This document shows positions 50,346 through 60,389 of a DNA stretch of 64,000 nucleotides, piece by piece. Both the position numbers and the translations under genes were made by a program. Position 1 is the first letter of the stretch. Every line of letters begins with the position of its first letter. The DNA comes from Mesorhizobium sp. GTDB lineage: Bacteria; Pseudomonadota; Alphaproteobacteria; Rhizobiales; Rhizobiaceae. The stretch lies in NCBI RefSeq assembly GCF_024710845.1, contig NZ_JANJTZ010000037.1:186001-250000 (forward strand). Reading direction: 5' to 3'. Under the pieces are notes generated by a model. The model worked only from the letters and a program-made list of their open reading frames with translations. It did no database searches and was not told where the DNA came from.

Positions 50346-51668
50346 TCACGCACCCGCATCGATCCGCTGCATCTCGGCCTTGAACGCCGACGCCACCTGC
50401 AGCGCGTCGCGCATCACTTTCTTGCGTTCGAGCGTCAAAACCTCCCGGTCGCGCATCAGCCAGCGGCCGGCGACCATCACGTCGCGCACGTCGTCCGCCA
50501 TCGCCGAATAGACCAGCGTCGCATAGGGATCGTAGATCGGCTGCAGGCGCGGCGCCGACAGGTCGATCCGGACAAGGTCGGCCTGCTTGCCGGGCTCGAT
50601 CGAGCCGATCCTGTCGTCCAGCCCCAACACCTTCGCGCCCTCGATCGTCGCCATGCGGATCACTTCGACCACCGGCATCGGCTTGCGCGAGTGGCCGAGG
50701 AGCTTCTGGAACATCGTCACCGGGCCGAACTGCGAAAACAGGTCGAGCCCGTTGCCGCTCATCGGCCCGTCCGTGCCGATCCCAACGGGCAGCCCCGCCC
50801 TGCGCATGGCCTCGACCGGCGCGATGCCCCTCCCCGCCTTGGCGTTGGACCGCGCATTGTGGGCAGCACAGACCTGCGCATGCGCCATCTTCTCGATGTC
50901 GCTTGTGTTCACGTGAAGGCAGTGCGCGCAGATCAGCCCTTTGCGCAGCAGGCCGGCCTTCTCGACCACCTCGACCGGCCGCATGCCGTGGTTCTTCGCG
51001 CACCACTCCATCTCCGAATCCATCTCGGCGAGGTGGATCTGCACCGGCACGTCGGGATTGTCGTCTGCCCAGCGCGCGACCCGGTTCATCACCGCGATAT
51101 CGGTCGAATAAGGCGCATGCGGCGCGATCGAGGGCGTCACGCGCGCGTGCCCCCGGAACTCGGCGACGAGTTCCTCGGTCAGCGCGAAGCCTTCGTCGAT
51201 CGTGGCGTGGTCTGGCGGATTGAAGTCGGCGATGGTCTGGCCGACCACGCCGCGCATGCCGGCGGTGTCGATGACGCGGCCGACTTCGGCTTCGAAATAG
51301 TACATGTCGGCGACGGCGGTGACGCCGGAACTGATCATCTCGTAGACGCCGAGCGCGGTGCCCGCGCGCACCATGTCCGGGGTGACGAACTTGCGCTCCA
51401 TCGGCAGAACGTAGCGATAGAGCCGGTCGTCGACATCTTCGCCCAGGCCGCGGAACAGCGTCATCGCGATGTGGCAATGCGGGTTGACCATGCCCGGCAT
51501 CAGCATGTCGCCGCCGAGGTCGACAGTCTCCGCACCGGGGATCTGCGGGCGCGCGCCGGAGCCGGTAGCCGTGATGGCCTCCCCGTCGACCTGCACCCAG
51601 CCGCGCTCGATGACGGGCATCTCGGGAGTGCACGGCAGGAGAAGTGCGTTGGCAAAGAGGAGGGTCAA
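50346..51668 (-). CDS. Amidohydrolase, MTA/SAH deaminase-like
   Basis: The 440-residue metal-dependent hydrolase has NPHCHIAMTLFRGLGED (H64, H66), SIAPHAPYSTD, VQIHLAEMDSEMEWC, GLICAHCLHV and GTDGPMSGNGLDLF, matching 5-methylthioadenosine/S-adenosylhomocysteine deaminases and related guanine-type deaminases. It is the last gene of the unit with the ABC importer (6 bases after the ATP-binding gene), so its substrate probably enters through that importer. The annotation to the family is firm; the actual base or nucleoside is not known. Confidence 0.85.
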   Translation of the reverse strand: MTLLFANALLLPCTPEMPVIERGWVQVDGEAITATGSGARPQIPGAETVDLGGDMLMPGMVNPHCHIAMTLFRGLGEDVDDRLYRYVLPMERKFVTPDMVRAGTALGVYEMISSGVTAVADMYYFEAEVGRVIDTAGMRGVVGQTIADFNPPDHATIDEGFALTEELVAEFRGHARVTPSIAPHAPYSTDIAVMNRVARWADDNPDVPVQIHLAEMDSEMEWCAKNHGMRPVEVVEKAGLLRKGLICAHCLHVNTSDIEKMAHAQVCAAHNARSNAKAGRGIAPVEAMRRAGLPVGIGTDGPMSGNGLDLFSQFGPVTMFQKLLGHSRKPMPVVEVIRMATIEGAKVLGLDDRIGSIEPGKQADLVRIDLSAPRLQPIYDPYATLVYSAMADDVRDVMVAGRWLMRDREVLTLERKKVMRDALQVASAFKAEMQRIDAGA

Positions 51669-51674
51669 GCGGGC

Positions 51675-52733
<1,059 letters not shown>

Positions 52734-52738
52734 GGGGA

Positions 52739-53530
52739 TTACTTCGTGAGAAACGTCAAGCCGAGCGTCCGCTCGACGATCGCCATCACCGCGACGGTAA
52801 GCAGCATGAGCAGCACGGAGACGGAGGCGATGACGGGATCGAAGAACTGCTCGACATGGGCGAGGATCTGGATCGGCAGTGTCGACACACCCGGGCCTGT
52901 GAGAAAGAGCGAGGTCGAGACGTCGTTGATCGAGGTGATGAAGGCGAGGATGAAGGCCGCGATCACGCCCGAGCGGACGTTCGGCAGCACGATCGTGAAG
53001 AAGGTCTTGGCCGGCGGGCTGCCGAGGCTGATCGCCGCCTCCTCGATGGAGAAGTCGAACGAGGCGAGGCTCGCCGAGATCACCCGCACCGCATAGGGCA
53101 GCACCAGGAGCGTGTGGCCGATCAAGAGCGTCGGGAAGATCGGCAGCGCGGCGCCGACGGCGACCGACTTCAGCAACGAGAAGCCGAGCACGATCTCGGG
53201 GACCAGGATCGGCAGCACGAAGACGGTCGAGAGCCATGTCGGCAGCTGGATCCGGTAGCGGTTGAGCGCATAGGCGGCCGGAATGCCGATGACCAGCGCC
53301 AGCGCGGTCGCGAGGCACGCCAGTTCGAGGCTGGTGACGATGGTGCGGCGGAAGGCGCCGATCTCGAAGATGCGCTGGAACCAGTGCAGCGTGAAACCCT
53401 GTGGCGGGAAGGTGAGATAGGTCGTGTCCGAGACCGCCGCGCCGAGGATGATGATCAGCGGGCCGACCAGGAAGATGTAGACGGCGATTGTCAGCAGGAT
53501 GAGCGGGAGGGGGATCCTGGTCGCCATCAC
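52739..53530 (-). CDS. ABC transporter permease, PotC type
   Basis: The 263-residue permease has about six membrane helices (LILLTIAVYIFLVGPLIIIL at the start) and the EAA-like loop EEAAISLGSPPAKTFFTIVLPNVRSG. It is the second permease of the importer; its start overlaps the stop of the other permease gene by four bases. The ATG at 53530 or the next codon can be used. Confidence 0.9.
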   Translation of the reverse strand: MMATRIPLPLILLTIAVYIFLVGPLIIILGAAVSDTTYLTFPPQGFTLHWFQRIFEIGAFRRTIVTSLELACLATALALVIGIPAAYALNRYRIQLPTWLSTVFVLPILVPEIVLGFSLLKSVAVGAALPIFPTLLIGHTLLVLPYAVRVISASLASFDFSIEEAAISLGSPPAKTFFTIVLPNVRSGVIAAFILAFITSINDVSTSLFLTGPGVSTLPIQILAHVEQFFDPVIASVSVLLMLLTVAVMAIVERTLGLTFLTK

Positions 53531-54354
53531 GTCGCCATGGGGTTGAGGCGCTTGGCGACGCGTGTCATCAGGAGCACGATCGCGATCGTGATGACGACCA
53601 TGATCGTCGCGATCGTCGACGCGCTGATCCAGTCGAAGTTCACCATCGCCTGCTGGTACATCAGCGTGCCCATCACCATCTGCTTCTCGCCGCCGAGAAG
53701 CTGCGGCGTAGCGTAGGAGGTGAAAGAGCCGGTGAAGACCAGAACCGCGCCCACGATCAGGCCCGGCACAGCGAGCGGAAAGACCACCTGGCGGAACGTG
53801 GCGCCCGCGCTTGCACCGAGCGACGCGGAAGCCTGGATCAGGTCGTCAGGAATGTTCTCCAGCACGCCGACGAGGGTCAGGATCATCAGGGGCGTGAACA
53901 GGTAGACCATCGCAACGATGACCGACCCCTGCGTGTAGAGCATCGCGAAAGGCTCGGACGCGATGCCGAGCGCCACGAGCAGATTGTTCAGGATGCCGTT
54001 CTTGCCCAGGATGATCAGCCATGCGAACGAGCGGACCACGACGCCGGTCAATAGCGGAAAGACCGCGGCGATGATCAGAATGCTCTTCAGGTTGCGCGGG
54101 GCGCGCGACACGACATAGGCCGTCAGGAAACCGAGCAGCAGCGAGATGGCAGTAGTGGCGAGCGAAATCTCCAGCGTCCGCCACAGCACCCTGCGCCGGA
54201 AGCCGCTGGAGAAGAAGGACAGGTAGGGCGCGAAAGGCCCCGCGCTCTCGCCGAAGGTCGAGCCGATGGTGCCCGCCACCGGCAGCACCAGGAACAGCAC
54301 GACGAGCAGGGTCGCCGGCAGCGCGAGCCACCAGCCGATATGGCGCTTCAACAT
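53527..54354 (-). CDS. ABC transporter permease, PotB type
   Basis: The 275-residue permease has six membrane helices and the coupling loop IQASASLGASAGATFRQVVF followed by PLAVPGLI. It pairs with the PotC-type subunit. A 163-base gap with a hairpin separates it from the binding-protein gene upstream, so its level can differ from that of the binding protein. Confidence 0.9.
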   Translation of the reverse strand: MLKRHIGWWLALPATLLVVLFLVLPVAGTIGSTFGESAGPFAPYLSFFSSGFRRRVLWRTLEISLATTAISLLLGFLTAYVVSRAPRNLKSILIIAAVFPLLTGVVVRSFAWLIILGKNGILNNLLVALGIASEPFAMLYTQGSVIVAMVYLFTPLMILTLVGVLENIPDDLIQASASLGASAGATFRQVVFPLAVPGLIVGAVLVFTGSFTSYATPQLLGGEKQMVMGTLMYQQAMVNFDWISASTIATIMVVITIAIVLLMTRVAKRLNPMAT

Positions 54355-54479
54355 GGGCGCGCTGCCGACATGAGGATTGGGAGCACAATCACGAGATCAG
54401 GACGATTCACGCTAGACGGCCGCCCGGCCGGGGGCTCGCTGCCTGCGGCAGCTCCCCGGCGTTCGCGACCTTTCATCGT

Positions 54480-54517
54480 GCCACCGGCACGATGAATTCG
54501 CTTCGCGAACCGGTGGC
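54480..54517 (-). other. Hairpin between binding-protein and permease genes
   Basis: GCCACCGG and CCGGTGGC pair across an inner GAATTCGCTTCGCGAA-like stem region, directly after the stop codon of the binding-protein gene. It has no clear U-run. It may protect the binding-protein message from 3' decay or lower read-through into the permease genes. Confidence 0.5.
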
Positions 54518-55540
54518 TCACCCACCAAAGATCTCGTTCCAGCGCTCGATCCAGGCGCCCTTGGCGGCGTTGAGCTTGGAGTAGTCGATCCGCTTCAGAT
54601 TCTTGATCATGTCGGCGCCGTAGGTCCACTGCACCGCCTGTTCAGGCGTCAGCGTCACGGAGGTGGCCACCGGTGCATCGACGCCGTTCTCGGCCAGCGT
54701 CTGCTGCAGCGCCGGGTCAAGGATGAAGTTGATGAACTCGTGCGCAAGCTCCGGCTCGGCCGCGCCCTGCGGAATGTTGACGGTGTTGAGCGTGGCTATC
54801 GCGTCGGGCAGGTCGGCCCACTTGATGGTGGGGACCGCCTTCTTGAGCTGGCCGAGGACGAAATCCTGGGCGAGCGAAGCGGTGACTTCGCCGGTCGAGA
54901 ACAGGTTCACCAGCTCCGAGCCGGTGTTGTAGTTCTTGACGACGTTCGGCTTGATCTTCTCGATCTCGGCGAAGGCAGGATCGGCATTGGTGAAGGCGTC
55001 GGTCCCGGCCTTGTCGCCGGCGAGCAGAACGACCATCGGGCCGGCGGTCGTGGTGATGCCCGGCAGCGACAGCGAGGCCTTGAGGTCGTCGCGCCAGAGG
55101 TCGGCCCAGGACGTGATCGGCTTCACCTTCGCCTCGTCGTACATGATGCCGACGCGGCCGATCGTGTAAGCGGGGCCATAACCGCCCTGCGGATCCTTTG
55201 CGAGATCGTAGAGGCCGGCAAGGTTGGGGAGCTTCGCCGGGTCGACCTTCTGGAACAAGCCTTCCTCGATGCCGATCTGCGAATAGGAGTCGGTGAAGTA
55301 GGCCACGTCGACGCCCGCGCCGCCGCGCTGCTTGATCTTGTTGAGGCGGTCGGCATTGTTGCCGGTCTCGAACACCAGTTCGCAGCCGCACTTTGCCTGG
55401 AACGGCTTGACGATGAACTGGTCGAGCTTCTCGCCATTGAAGCCCCACCACGAAATGGTCAGCGTCTTGGCCTCGGCGGAAGCCACGGACAGCGCGAGTG
55501 TCGATGCCGCTGCCAGAATCGCAGTGCGTAAGATGTTCAT
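54518..55540 (-). CDS. ABC transporter substrate-binding protein, spermidine/putrescine type (PotD-like)
   Basis: The 340-residue periplasmic protein has a signal peptide (LRTAILAAASTLALSVASAEAK) and the family patterns LTISWWGFNGEKLDQFIVKP, GGAGVDVAYFTDSYSQIG and a late FINFILDPALQQTLAENG. ATG 55540 fits the signal peptide. It is the first gene of the unit with two permeases, the ATPase and the deaminase-like enzyme. The ligand could be a polyamine, but the linked amidohydrolase makes a nucleoside or base-like compound equally possible. Confidence 0.88.
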   Translation of the reverse strand: MNILRTAILAAASTLALSVASAEAKTLTISWWGFNGEKLDQFIVKPFQAKCGCELVFETGNNADRLNKIKQRGGAGVDVAYFTDSYSQIGIEEGLFQKVDPAKLPNLAGLYDLAKDPQGGYGPAYTIGRVGIMYDEAKVKPITSWADLWRDDLKASLSLPGITTTAGPMVVLLAGDKAGTDAFTNADPAFAEIEKIKPNVVKNYNTGSELVNLFSTGEVTASLAQDFVLGQLKKAVPTIKWADLPDAIATLNTVNIPQGAAEPELAHEFINFILDPALQQTLAENGVDAPVATSVTLTPEQAVQWTYGADMIKNLKRIDYSKLNAAKGAWIERWNEIFGG

Positions 55541-55737
55541 GAGGTGCCCCTGTCGATTTTGCCCCGGCCCTCGTTTCCGAGCCAGGCGGATTATCCCCGG
55601 GAGCTTATTTTTGAAGCGCGCCACCCGCAAGGCCAAAGAAGCGGCAGTCGGTGAATGAAACGCGGGCAGTTGCTGCTCACGCCTGAATGGCCTTATCAAG
55701 GCGCCTTGCACGCTGAATTCAATCGGGAAGCCGGCTC

Positions 55738-56685
55738 ATGGCGACGATCAATCCCAAGCTCGACGACGCGGCCCGCGCCGGCTGGCTGTACTATGTCGCC
55801 GGCAATACGCAGGACCAGATCGCCGCCAAGCTGGGCGTCTCCCGCCAGTCGGCGCAGCGCCTCGTTTCGCTTGCCGTCGCGGAAGGGCTGGTGAAGGTCA
55901 GGATCGATCATCCGATCGCGCAATGCCTGTCGCTCGCCAAGGATCTGACCGAGCGATTCGGGCTTGCCTTCTGCGAGGTCGTGCCGAGCGATCCCGGCTC
56001 CACATCGACGACGCTCGGTATCGCCCAGGCCGTCGCCGCCGAAATCGAGCGCTGGCTCAGCAAGAGCGAGCCTATCGTGCTGGCGATGGGAACCGGACGG
56101 ACGCTGAAGGCGGCGGTGGAACAGCTTCCCTCGATCGACGGGCCGCAGCACAAGGTGGTGTCGCTGACCGGCAACATCGCTCCGGACGGATCGGCCGCAT
56201 ACTACAACGTCGTCTTCACGATGGCCGACACGGTGAAGTCGCGCTCGTTTCCGATGCCGCTGCCGGTCATCGCCTCGTCGAAAGCGGAGCGTGAGATGTT
56301 GCACGCGCAGGCGATGATCCGCCCGACACTCGAGCTTGCCGCACGCGCGGACGTCACCTTCGTTGGCATCGGCGAGCTCGGACCGACCGCGCCGCTCGTT
56401 CTGGACGGCTTCGTCTCGGAGGCGGAACTCGCGGCGCTGCGCAGGGCAGGGGCCGTCGGCGAGATTGTCGGCTGGGCATTCGACGCCGACGGTGATCTGA
56501 TCGAGGGCATTACCAATGACCGCGTCGCCTCGGCGCCGATCCCCGACCGGTCGCGATCCCTCGTCATCGCAGCCGCGATGGGAAGCGCCAAGCTCCCCGC
56601 AATCTCCGCCGCGATCCGCGGCAAGCTCGTCAACGGCCTGATCACCGACGAAGCGACCGCGAAAGCGCTCCTCCAGATACCATAG
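55738..56685 (+). CDS. SorC/DeoR-type sugar-binding transcriptional regulator
   Basis: The 315-residue protein has an N-terminal helix-turn-helix (WLYYVAGNTQDQIAAKLGVSR, then QSAQRLVSLAVAEGLV). A SorC-type effector domain follows, with AMGTGRTLKAAVEQLP, FVGIGELGPTAPLVLDGFVS and GEIVGWAFDADGD. It lies between the polyamine-type importer (divergent) and the polyol operon (same strand, 1.4 kb downstream). In related bacteria a regulator of this kind precedes smoEFGK, so control of that operon through the palindrome at 58004 is likely. Confidence 0.88.
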   Translation: MATINPKLDDAARAGWLYYVAGNTQDQIAAKLGVSRQSAQRLVSLAVAEGLVKVRIDHPIAQCLSLAKDLTERFGLAFCEVVPSDPGSTSTTLGIAQAVAAEIERWLSKSEPIVLAMGTGRTLKAAVEQLPSIDGPQHKVVSLTGNIAPDGSAAYYNVVFTMADTVKSRSFPMPLPVIASSKAEREMLHAQAMIRPTLELAARADVTFVGIGELGPTAPLVLDGFVSEAELAALRRAGAVGEIVGWAFDADGDLIEGITNDRVASAPIPDRSRSLVIAAAMGSAKLPAISAAIRGKLVNGLITDEATAKALLQIP

Positions 56686-56691
56686 CCAGTC

Positions 56692-56946
56692 TTATACTGC
56701 GTGGGGCAGCATGGTGTGGTGGCGGCGCATTTCCTCGCCGGCCGGGCGGCGTGCAAGACCGTGTTCGACCACCTCGGCGATGTCGGCATTATCCGGCAGG
56801 CCGATGTCCCGGCGGAGATAGGCCGGCAGTGTCGCGAGATGCCGCACAGTGATGGCATTGCTGCGCTTTTTGGCATGGCCGCGGATCATGGCCCGAGTCA
56901 TGTGGGCGATCCGAGCAAGGGCGGAGCGGGGGGATCCGATCGACAT
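56692..56946 (-). CDS. DUF1127 family small protein
   Basis: The 84-residue basic protein has the DUF1127 core VRHLATLPAYLRRDIGLPDNADI. ATG 56946 has AAGGAGG at seven bases, far better than the longer frames. Such proteins are abundant in Alphaproteobacteria; some take part in phosphate, carbon or RNA control. It is divergent from the LysR gene and convergent with the SorC-type regulator gene. Confidence 0.85.
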   Translation of the reverse strand: MSIGSPRSALARIAHMTRAMIRGHAKKRSNAITVRHLATLPAYLRRDIGLPDNADIAEVVEHGLARRPAGEEMRRHHTMLPHAV

Positions 56947-57024
56947 GTGAGCCTCCTTGCGGATGAATTCGATGTCATCGATATGGGCCATTCGCGCCTT
57001 GCCCGCCAATCGAACATGGCCTAT

Positions 57025-57049
57025 CATGCATTAACTGGCCTTATGCATG
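57025..57049. promoter_or_regulatory. Inverted repeat at the start of the LysR gene
   Basis: CATGCAT (57025-57031) and ATGCATG (57043-57049) form a perfect seven-base repeat around an 11-base centre. It covers the LysR start codon and lies in the DUF1127-LysR divergent region, as expected for LysR self-control. Confidence 0.45.
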
Positions 57050-57946
57050 ACGATGCGTCTTCCCCCTCTGTCAGCCCTTCGTGCCTTCGAGGCAGCGGCC
57101 CGGCACCTGAGCTTCACCCGGGCGGCCGAAGAACTGGCCATGACCCAGGCGGCGGTGAGTTATCAGATCAAGATCCTGGAAGAGCGGGTCGGGTCGGCCC
57201 TGTTCGTGCGCAAGCCGAGGCAGGTGTTGCTGACGGAGACAGGGCAGGCTCTGGCGATCGCGTCGACGGACGCATTCAGGAAGATCGCGGAAGCCTTCGA
57301 GACGGCTCGTACCGGTGGGCAAGGCACGCTCTCGATCAGTACCATCCCGACCTTTGCCGCAAACTGGCTGGCGCTGCATCTCGGCGCCTTCCAGATGGAG
57401 AATCCGAGGATTGCAGTCAGGATCGAGACATCGGACGCCCTTGTCGATCTGGCGCGCGACAACATCGATGTCGCGGTACGGTCAAGTCGGGTCGGGGAGT
57501 GGGCCGGACTCGACGCCCATTTCCTGTTTCATGAAACCTTCACCCCCATGCTCAGCCCCGCACTTGCCGCCAGCATCGGCGGCGTGCGTGAACCCGCCGA
57601 CCTGCTCAAGCTTCCCATCATCGATTCCGGCGACCGCTGGTGGACGACCTGGTTCGGACTCGTGGGAGTCGATGCGGCCTCTGCGCTTGATGCGCGGCCG
57701 CGCAGCCAGTTCGGGTCCCAGAGCTATGAAGGTCGCGCCGTCGTGGCTGGTCACGGGGTCGGCATCCTGACGCCGGCGATGTTCAGCCAGGAGCTCGCGG
57801 CCGGAAGCCTGATCCAGCCTTTCGACATCCTCGGCCACGACGACCACTCCTATTGGCTGGTGCATCAGTCGGCCCGGCGCAACGTGCCGAAAATCCGGGC
57901 CTTCCGGGAGTGGCTGCTCGCCGAACTGGCCCTCTCGCCCCCGTGA
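57047..57946 (+). CDS. LysR-family regulator (GcvA-like)
   Basis: The 299-residue protein has the LysR helix-turn-helix (LSALRAFEAAARHLSFTRAA, then EELAMTQAAVSYQIKILEER) and a GcvA/AmpR-type effector domain with WWTTWFGLVGVD and AVVAGHGVGILTPAMF. Many such genes control a divergent neighbour, here the DUF1127 gene. It could also act on the polyol operon that starts 115 bases downstream, but the operator there is of another type. Confidence 0.9.
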   Translation: MTMRLPPLSALRAFEAAARHLSFTRAAEELAMTQAAVSYQIKILEERVGSALFVRKPRQVLLTETGQALAIASTDAFRKIAEAFETARTGGQGTLSISTIPTFAANWLALHLGAFQMENPRIAVRIETSDALVDLARDNIDVAVRSSRVGEWAGLDAHFLFHETFTPMLSPALAASIGGVREPADLLKLPIIDSGDRWWTTWFGLVGVDAASALDARPRSQFGSQSYEGRAVVAGHGVGILTPAMFSQELAAGSLIQPFDILGHDDHSYWLVHQSARRNVPKIRAFREWLLAELALSPP

Positions 57947-57983
57947 CCTGCAGATCGTGCTGCGTCGCAGCAACGAATCTGGA

Positions 57984-58011
57984 TTGACCTAAATCACAGA
58001 GTGTGAGTAAT
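57984..58011 (+). promoter_or_regulatory. Candidate promoter of the smo-mtlK operon
   Basis: TTGACC (57984-57989), 16 bases, AGTAAT (58006-58011, four of six). The -10 lies inside the palindrome at 58004-58017. The binding-protein start codon is 50 bases further with GGGAGGA before it. Confidence 0.45.
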
Positions 58012-58017
58012 TGCTCA
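58004..58017. promoter_or_regulatory. Operator-like palindrome TGAGTAATTGCTCA
   Basis: TGAG, T, AATT, G, CTCA: symmetric except for one base pair, over the predicted -10 of the polyol operon, with a further TGCTCA half-site at 58031-58036. Sites of this kind fit SorC/DeoR-type regulators such as the one encoded at 55738. Confidence 0.55.
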
Positions 58018-58060
58018 TAGCCAAGGCATTTGCTCAATCGGCTGTATTTGGGAGGATACG

Positions 58061-59371
58061 ATGACATTCAAAACGCTCATCCTGAGCGCGTGCTCGACAT
58101 TGGCGATGGCGCTGGCCGCCCAGGCCGAGACGCTCACCATCGCCACCGTCAACAATGGCGACATGATCCGCATGCAGAAGCTGACGGACGACTTCACCGC
58201 CAAGAACCCGGACATCCAGCTCAACTGGGTGACGCTCGAGGAAAACGTGCTGCGCGAGCGCGTGACGACCGACATCGCCACCAAGGGCGGTCAGTACGAC
58301 GTGATGACCATCGGCACTTACGAAGTGCCGATCTGGGCGAAGCAGAACTGGCTGCTGCCGCTCGACAATCTCGGCGCTGACTATGACGCCGCTGACATCA
58401 TCCCGGCGATTGCCGGCGGCCTTTCGGTCGACGGAAAGCTCTATGCCGCGCCCTTCTACGGCGAGAGCTCGTTCATCATGTATCGCACCGACCTGATGGA
58501 GAAGGCAGGGCTGAAGATGCCCGACGCGCCGACATGGGAATTCGTTGCCGACGCCGCACGGAAAATGACTGACCGGGCCGCCGACATCAACGGTATCTGC
58601 CTGCGCGGCAAGGCCGGCTGGGGCGAGAACATGGCCTTCCTCACGGCCACGGCGAACTCCTTCGGCGCCCGCTGGTTCGACGAGAAGTGGGCCCCCCAGT
58701 TCGACCAGCCGGAATGGAAGACCACGCTGCAGTTCTACGTCGACCTGATGAAGGACGCAGGGCCGTCGGGCGCATCCTCCAACGGTTTCAACGAGAACCT
58801 GGCTCTGTTCCAGCAGGGCAAGTGCGGCATGTGGATCGACGCCACCGTGGCGGCCTCCTTCGTCTCGAACCCGAAGGACTCCACCGTCGCCGACAAGGTC
58901 GGCTACGCTCTGGCGCCCGACACTGGCCTGGGCAAGCGTGGCAACTGGCTCTGGGCATGGTCGCTCGGCGTGCCGGCCGGCACGCAAAAGGCTGAGGCCG
59001 CGCAGAAGTTCATCGCCTGGGCGACCGGCAAGGGCTACGCCGAACTCGTCGCTTCGAAGGAAGGCTGGGCCAACGTGCCTCCCGGCACGCGCTCCTCGCT
59101 CTACGCCAATCCGGAATACCAGAAGGCAGCGCCCTTCGCGAAGATGACGCTCGACTCGATCAATGCGGCAGACCCGACCAAGCCGACCGTGAAGCCGGTG
59201 CCCTACACGGGCGTCCAGTTCGTCGCGATCCCGGAGTTCCAGGGGCTCGGGACGACCGTGGGCCAGTTGTTCTCGGCTGCTCTCGCCGGCCAGATGTCGG
59301 TCGACGAGGCGCTCAAGCAGGCGCAGGACGCCGCAACCGCGACGATGAAGGAAGGCGGCTACATCCAATAG
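58061..59371 (+). CDS. smoE: Sorbitol/mannitol ABC transporter substrate-binding protein
   Basis: The 436-residue periplasmic protein has a signal peptide (LILSACSTLAMALAAQAET) and the family-1 sugar-binding pattern AETLTIATVNNGDMIRMQKL, with RVTTDIATKGGQYDVMTIGTY and GRPAQ-like polyol features (WAWSLGVPAGTQKAEAAQKF). The gene order with two permeases, the ATPase, a 256-residue sorbitol dehydrogenase and a mannitol dehydrogenase identifies the smo operon of alphaproteobacteria. It is the first gene and carries the promoter and operator at 57984-58017. Confidence 0.9.
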   Translation: MTFKTLILSACSTLAMALAAQAETLTIATVNNGDMIRMQKLTDDFTAKNPDIQLNWVTLEENVLRERVTTDIATKGGQYDVMTIGTYEVPIWAKQNWLLPLDNLGADYDAADIIPAIAGGLSVDGKLYAAPFYGESSFIMYRTDLMEKAGLKMPDAPTWEFVADAARKMTDRAADINGICLRGKAGWGENMAFLTATANSFGARWFDEKWAPQFDQPEWKTTLQFYVDLMKDAGPSGASSNGFNENLALFQQGKCGMWIDATVAASFVSNPKDSTVADKVGYALAPDTGLGKRGNWLWAWSLGVPAGTQKAEAAQKFIAWATGKGYAELVASKEGWANVPPGTRSSLYANPEYQKAAPFAKMTLDSINAADPTKPTVKPVPYTGVQFVAIPEFQGLGTTVGQLFSAALAGQMSVDEALKQAQDAATATMKEGGYIQ

Positions 59372-59389
59372 GCATCCTCCCGGTGCCTC

Positions 59390-59415
59390 GGCCGTCCGGA
59401 CCCGTCCGGGCGGCC
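59390..59415 (+). other. Strong hairpin between smoE and smoF
   Basis: A 12-base stem (59390-59401 with 59404-59415, one G-T pair) closed by a two-base loop lies 19 bases after the smoE stop. No U-run follows. It is the third ABC operon in this window with a hairpin next to the binding-protein gene, so it is probably a message-stability element. Confidence 0.6.
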
Positions 59416-59506
59416 ACCTTTCCGAAGACTCCAGACGACATCATGCCTCGTTCGCGAGGCAGCGGCCCGGCCCTGCCGTATGCGCCGCGAAACCGGAGAT
59501 CGTCCC

Positions 59507-60379
59507 ATGGCCACGCGACAGACCCAGACACTCGCCCGCTTCATGATGGCGCCCTCGGTCGTGCTGCTGTTCATCTGGATGATCGTGCCGCTGGCGATCA
59601 CGCTGTGGCTGTCGTTCCAGCAGTACAACCCGCTCAATCCGATCCGCGACGGCTTCGTCGGCTTCGCCAACTACGCGCTGTTCTATTCGAATCCGGCCTT
59701 CTTCTTCGCCATCCTCAACACGCTGATCATCGTCGGCGCGGTGCTGCTGATCACCATCGTCGGCGGCATCCTGCTTGCGATCCTGCTCGACCAGCCGATC
59801 TTCGGCCAGGGCATCGTGCGCATCCTGGTGATCTCGCCGTTCTTCGTCATGCCGCCGGTCGCGGCACTGGTGTGGAAGAACATGATCCTGCACCCGGGCT
59901 ACGGCGTCACCGCCGACCTCGCCCGCTTCCTCGGCCTCCAGCCGGTCGACTGGTTCGCGCAATACCCGCTGTTCTCGATCATCATGATCGTCGCCTGGCA
60001 GTGGCTGCCCTTTGCGACGCTGATCCTGCTGACCTCGCTTCAGTCATTGGACGGTGAGCAGAAGGAAGCGGCGGAGATGGACGGAGCCAGCGCGCTCGCG
60101 CGCTTCTGGTACCTGACGCTGCCGCACATGTCGCGGGCGATCACCGTCGTGATCCTGATCCAGACCATCTTCCTGCTTGCGGTCTATGCCGAGATCCTGG
60201 TCACGACCAATGGCGGGCCGGGCTATGCGTCCACCAACCTGCCCTTCCTCGTCTACCAGAAGGCGTCGCTGGAATTCAAAATCGGCCAGGCGTCGGCCGG
60301 CGGCATCATCGCCGTGATCCTCGCCAACATCGTCGCCTTCTTCGCCATGCGCGCAGTCGGCAAGAACCTGGACAAGTGA
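59507..60379 (+). CDS. smoF: Sorbitol/mannitol ABC transporter permease
   Basis: The 290-residue permease has six membrane helices (MMAPSVVLLFIWMIVPLAIT at the start) and the EAA loop EAAEMDGASALARFWYLTLP. ATG 59507 has GGAG upstream; the nine extra codons before it are unlike the family. It pairs with the next gene as the membrane channel. Confidence 0.92.
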   Translation: MATRQTQTLARFMMAPSVVLLFIWMIVPLAITLWLSFQQYNPLNPIRDGFVGFANYALFYSNPAFFFAILNTLIIVGAVLLITIVGGILLAILLDQPIFGQGIVRILVISPFFVMPPVAALVWKNMILHPGYGVTADLARFLGLQPVDWFAQYPLFSIIMIVAWQWLPFATLILLTSLQSLDGEQKEAAEMDGASALARFWYLTLPHMSRAITVVILIQTIFLLAVYAEILVTTNGGPGYASTNLPFLVYQKASLEFKIGQASAGGIIAVILANIVAFFAMRAVGKNLDK

Positions 60380-60389
60380 GGAGGCTGAC

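Noticed and set aside
55698-55707. Palindrome AAGGCGCCTT before the SorC-type regulator gene
   Set aside because: Short, GC-rich and without a partner site; expected by chance in this composition, and too little to call an operator.
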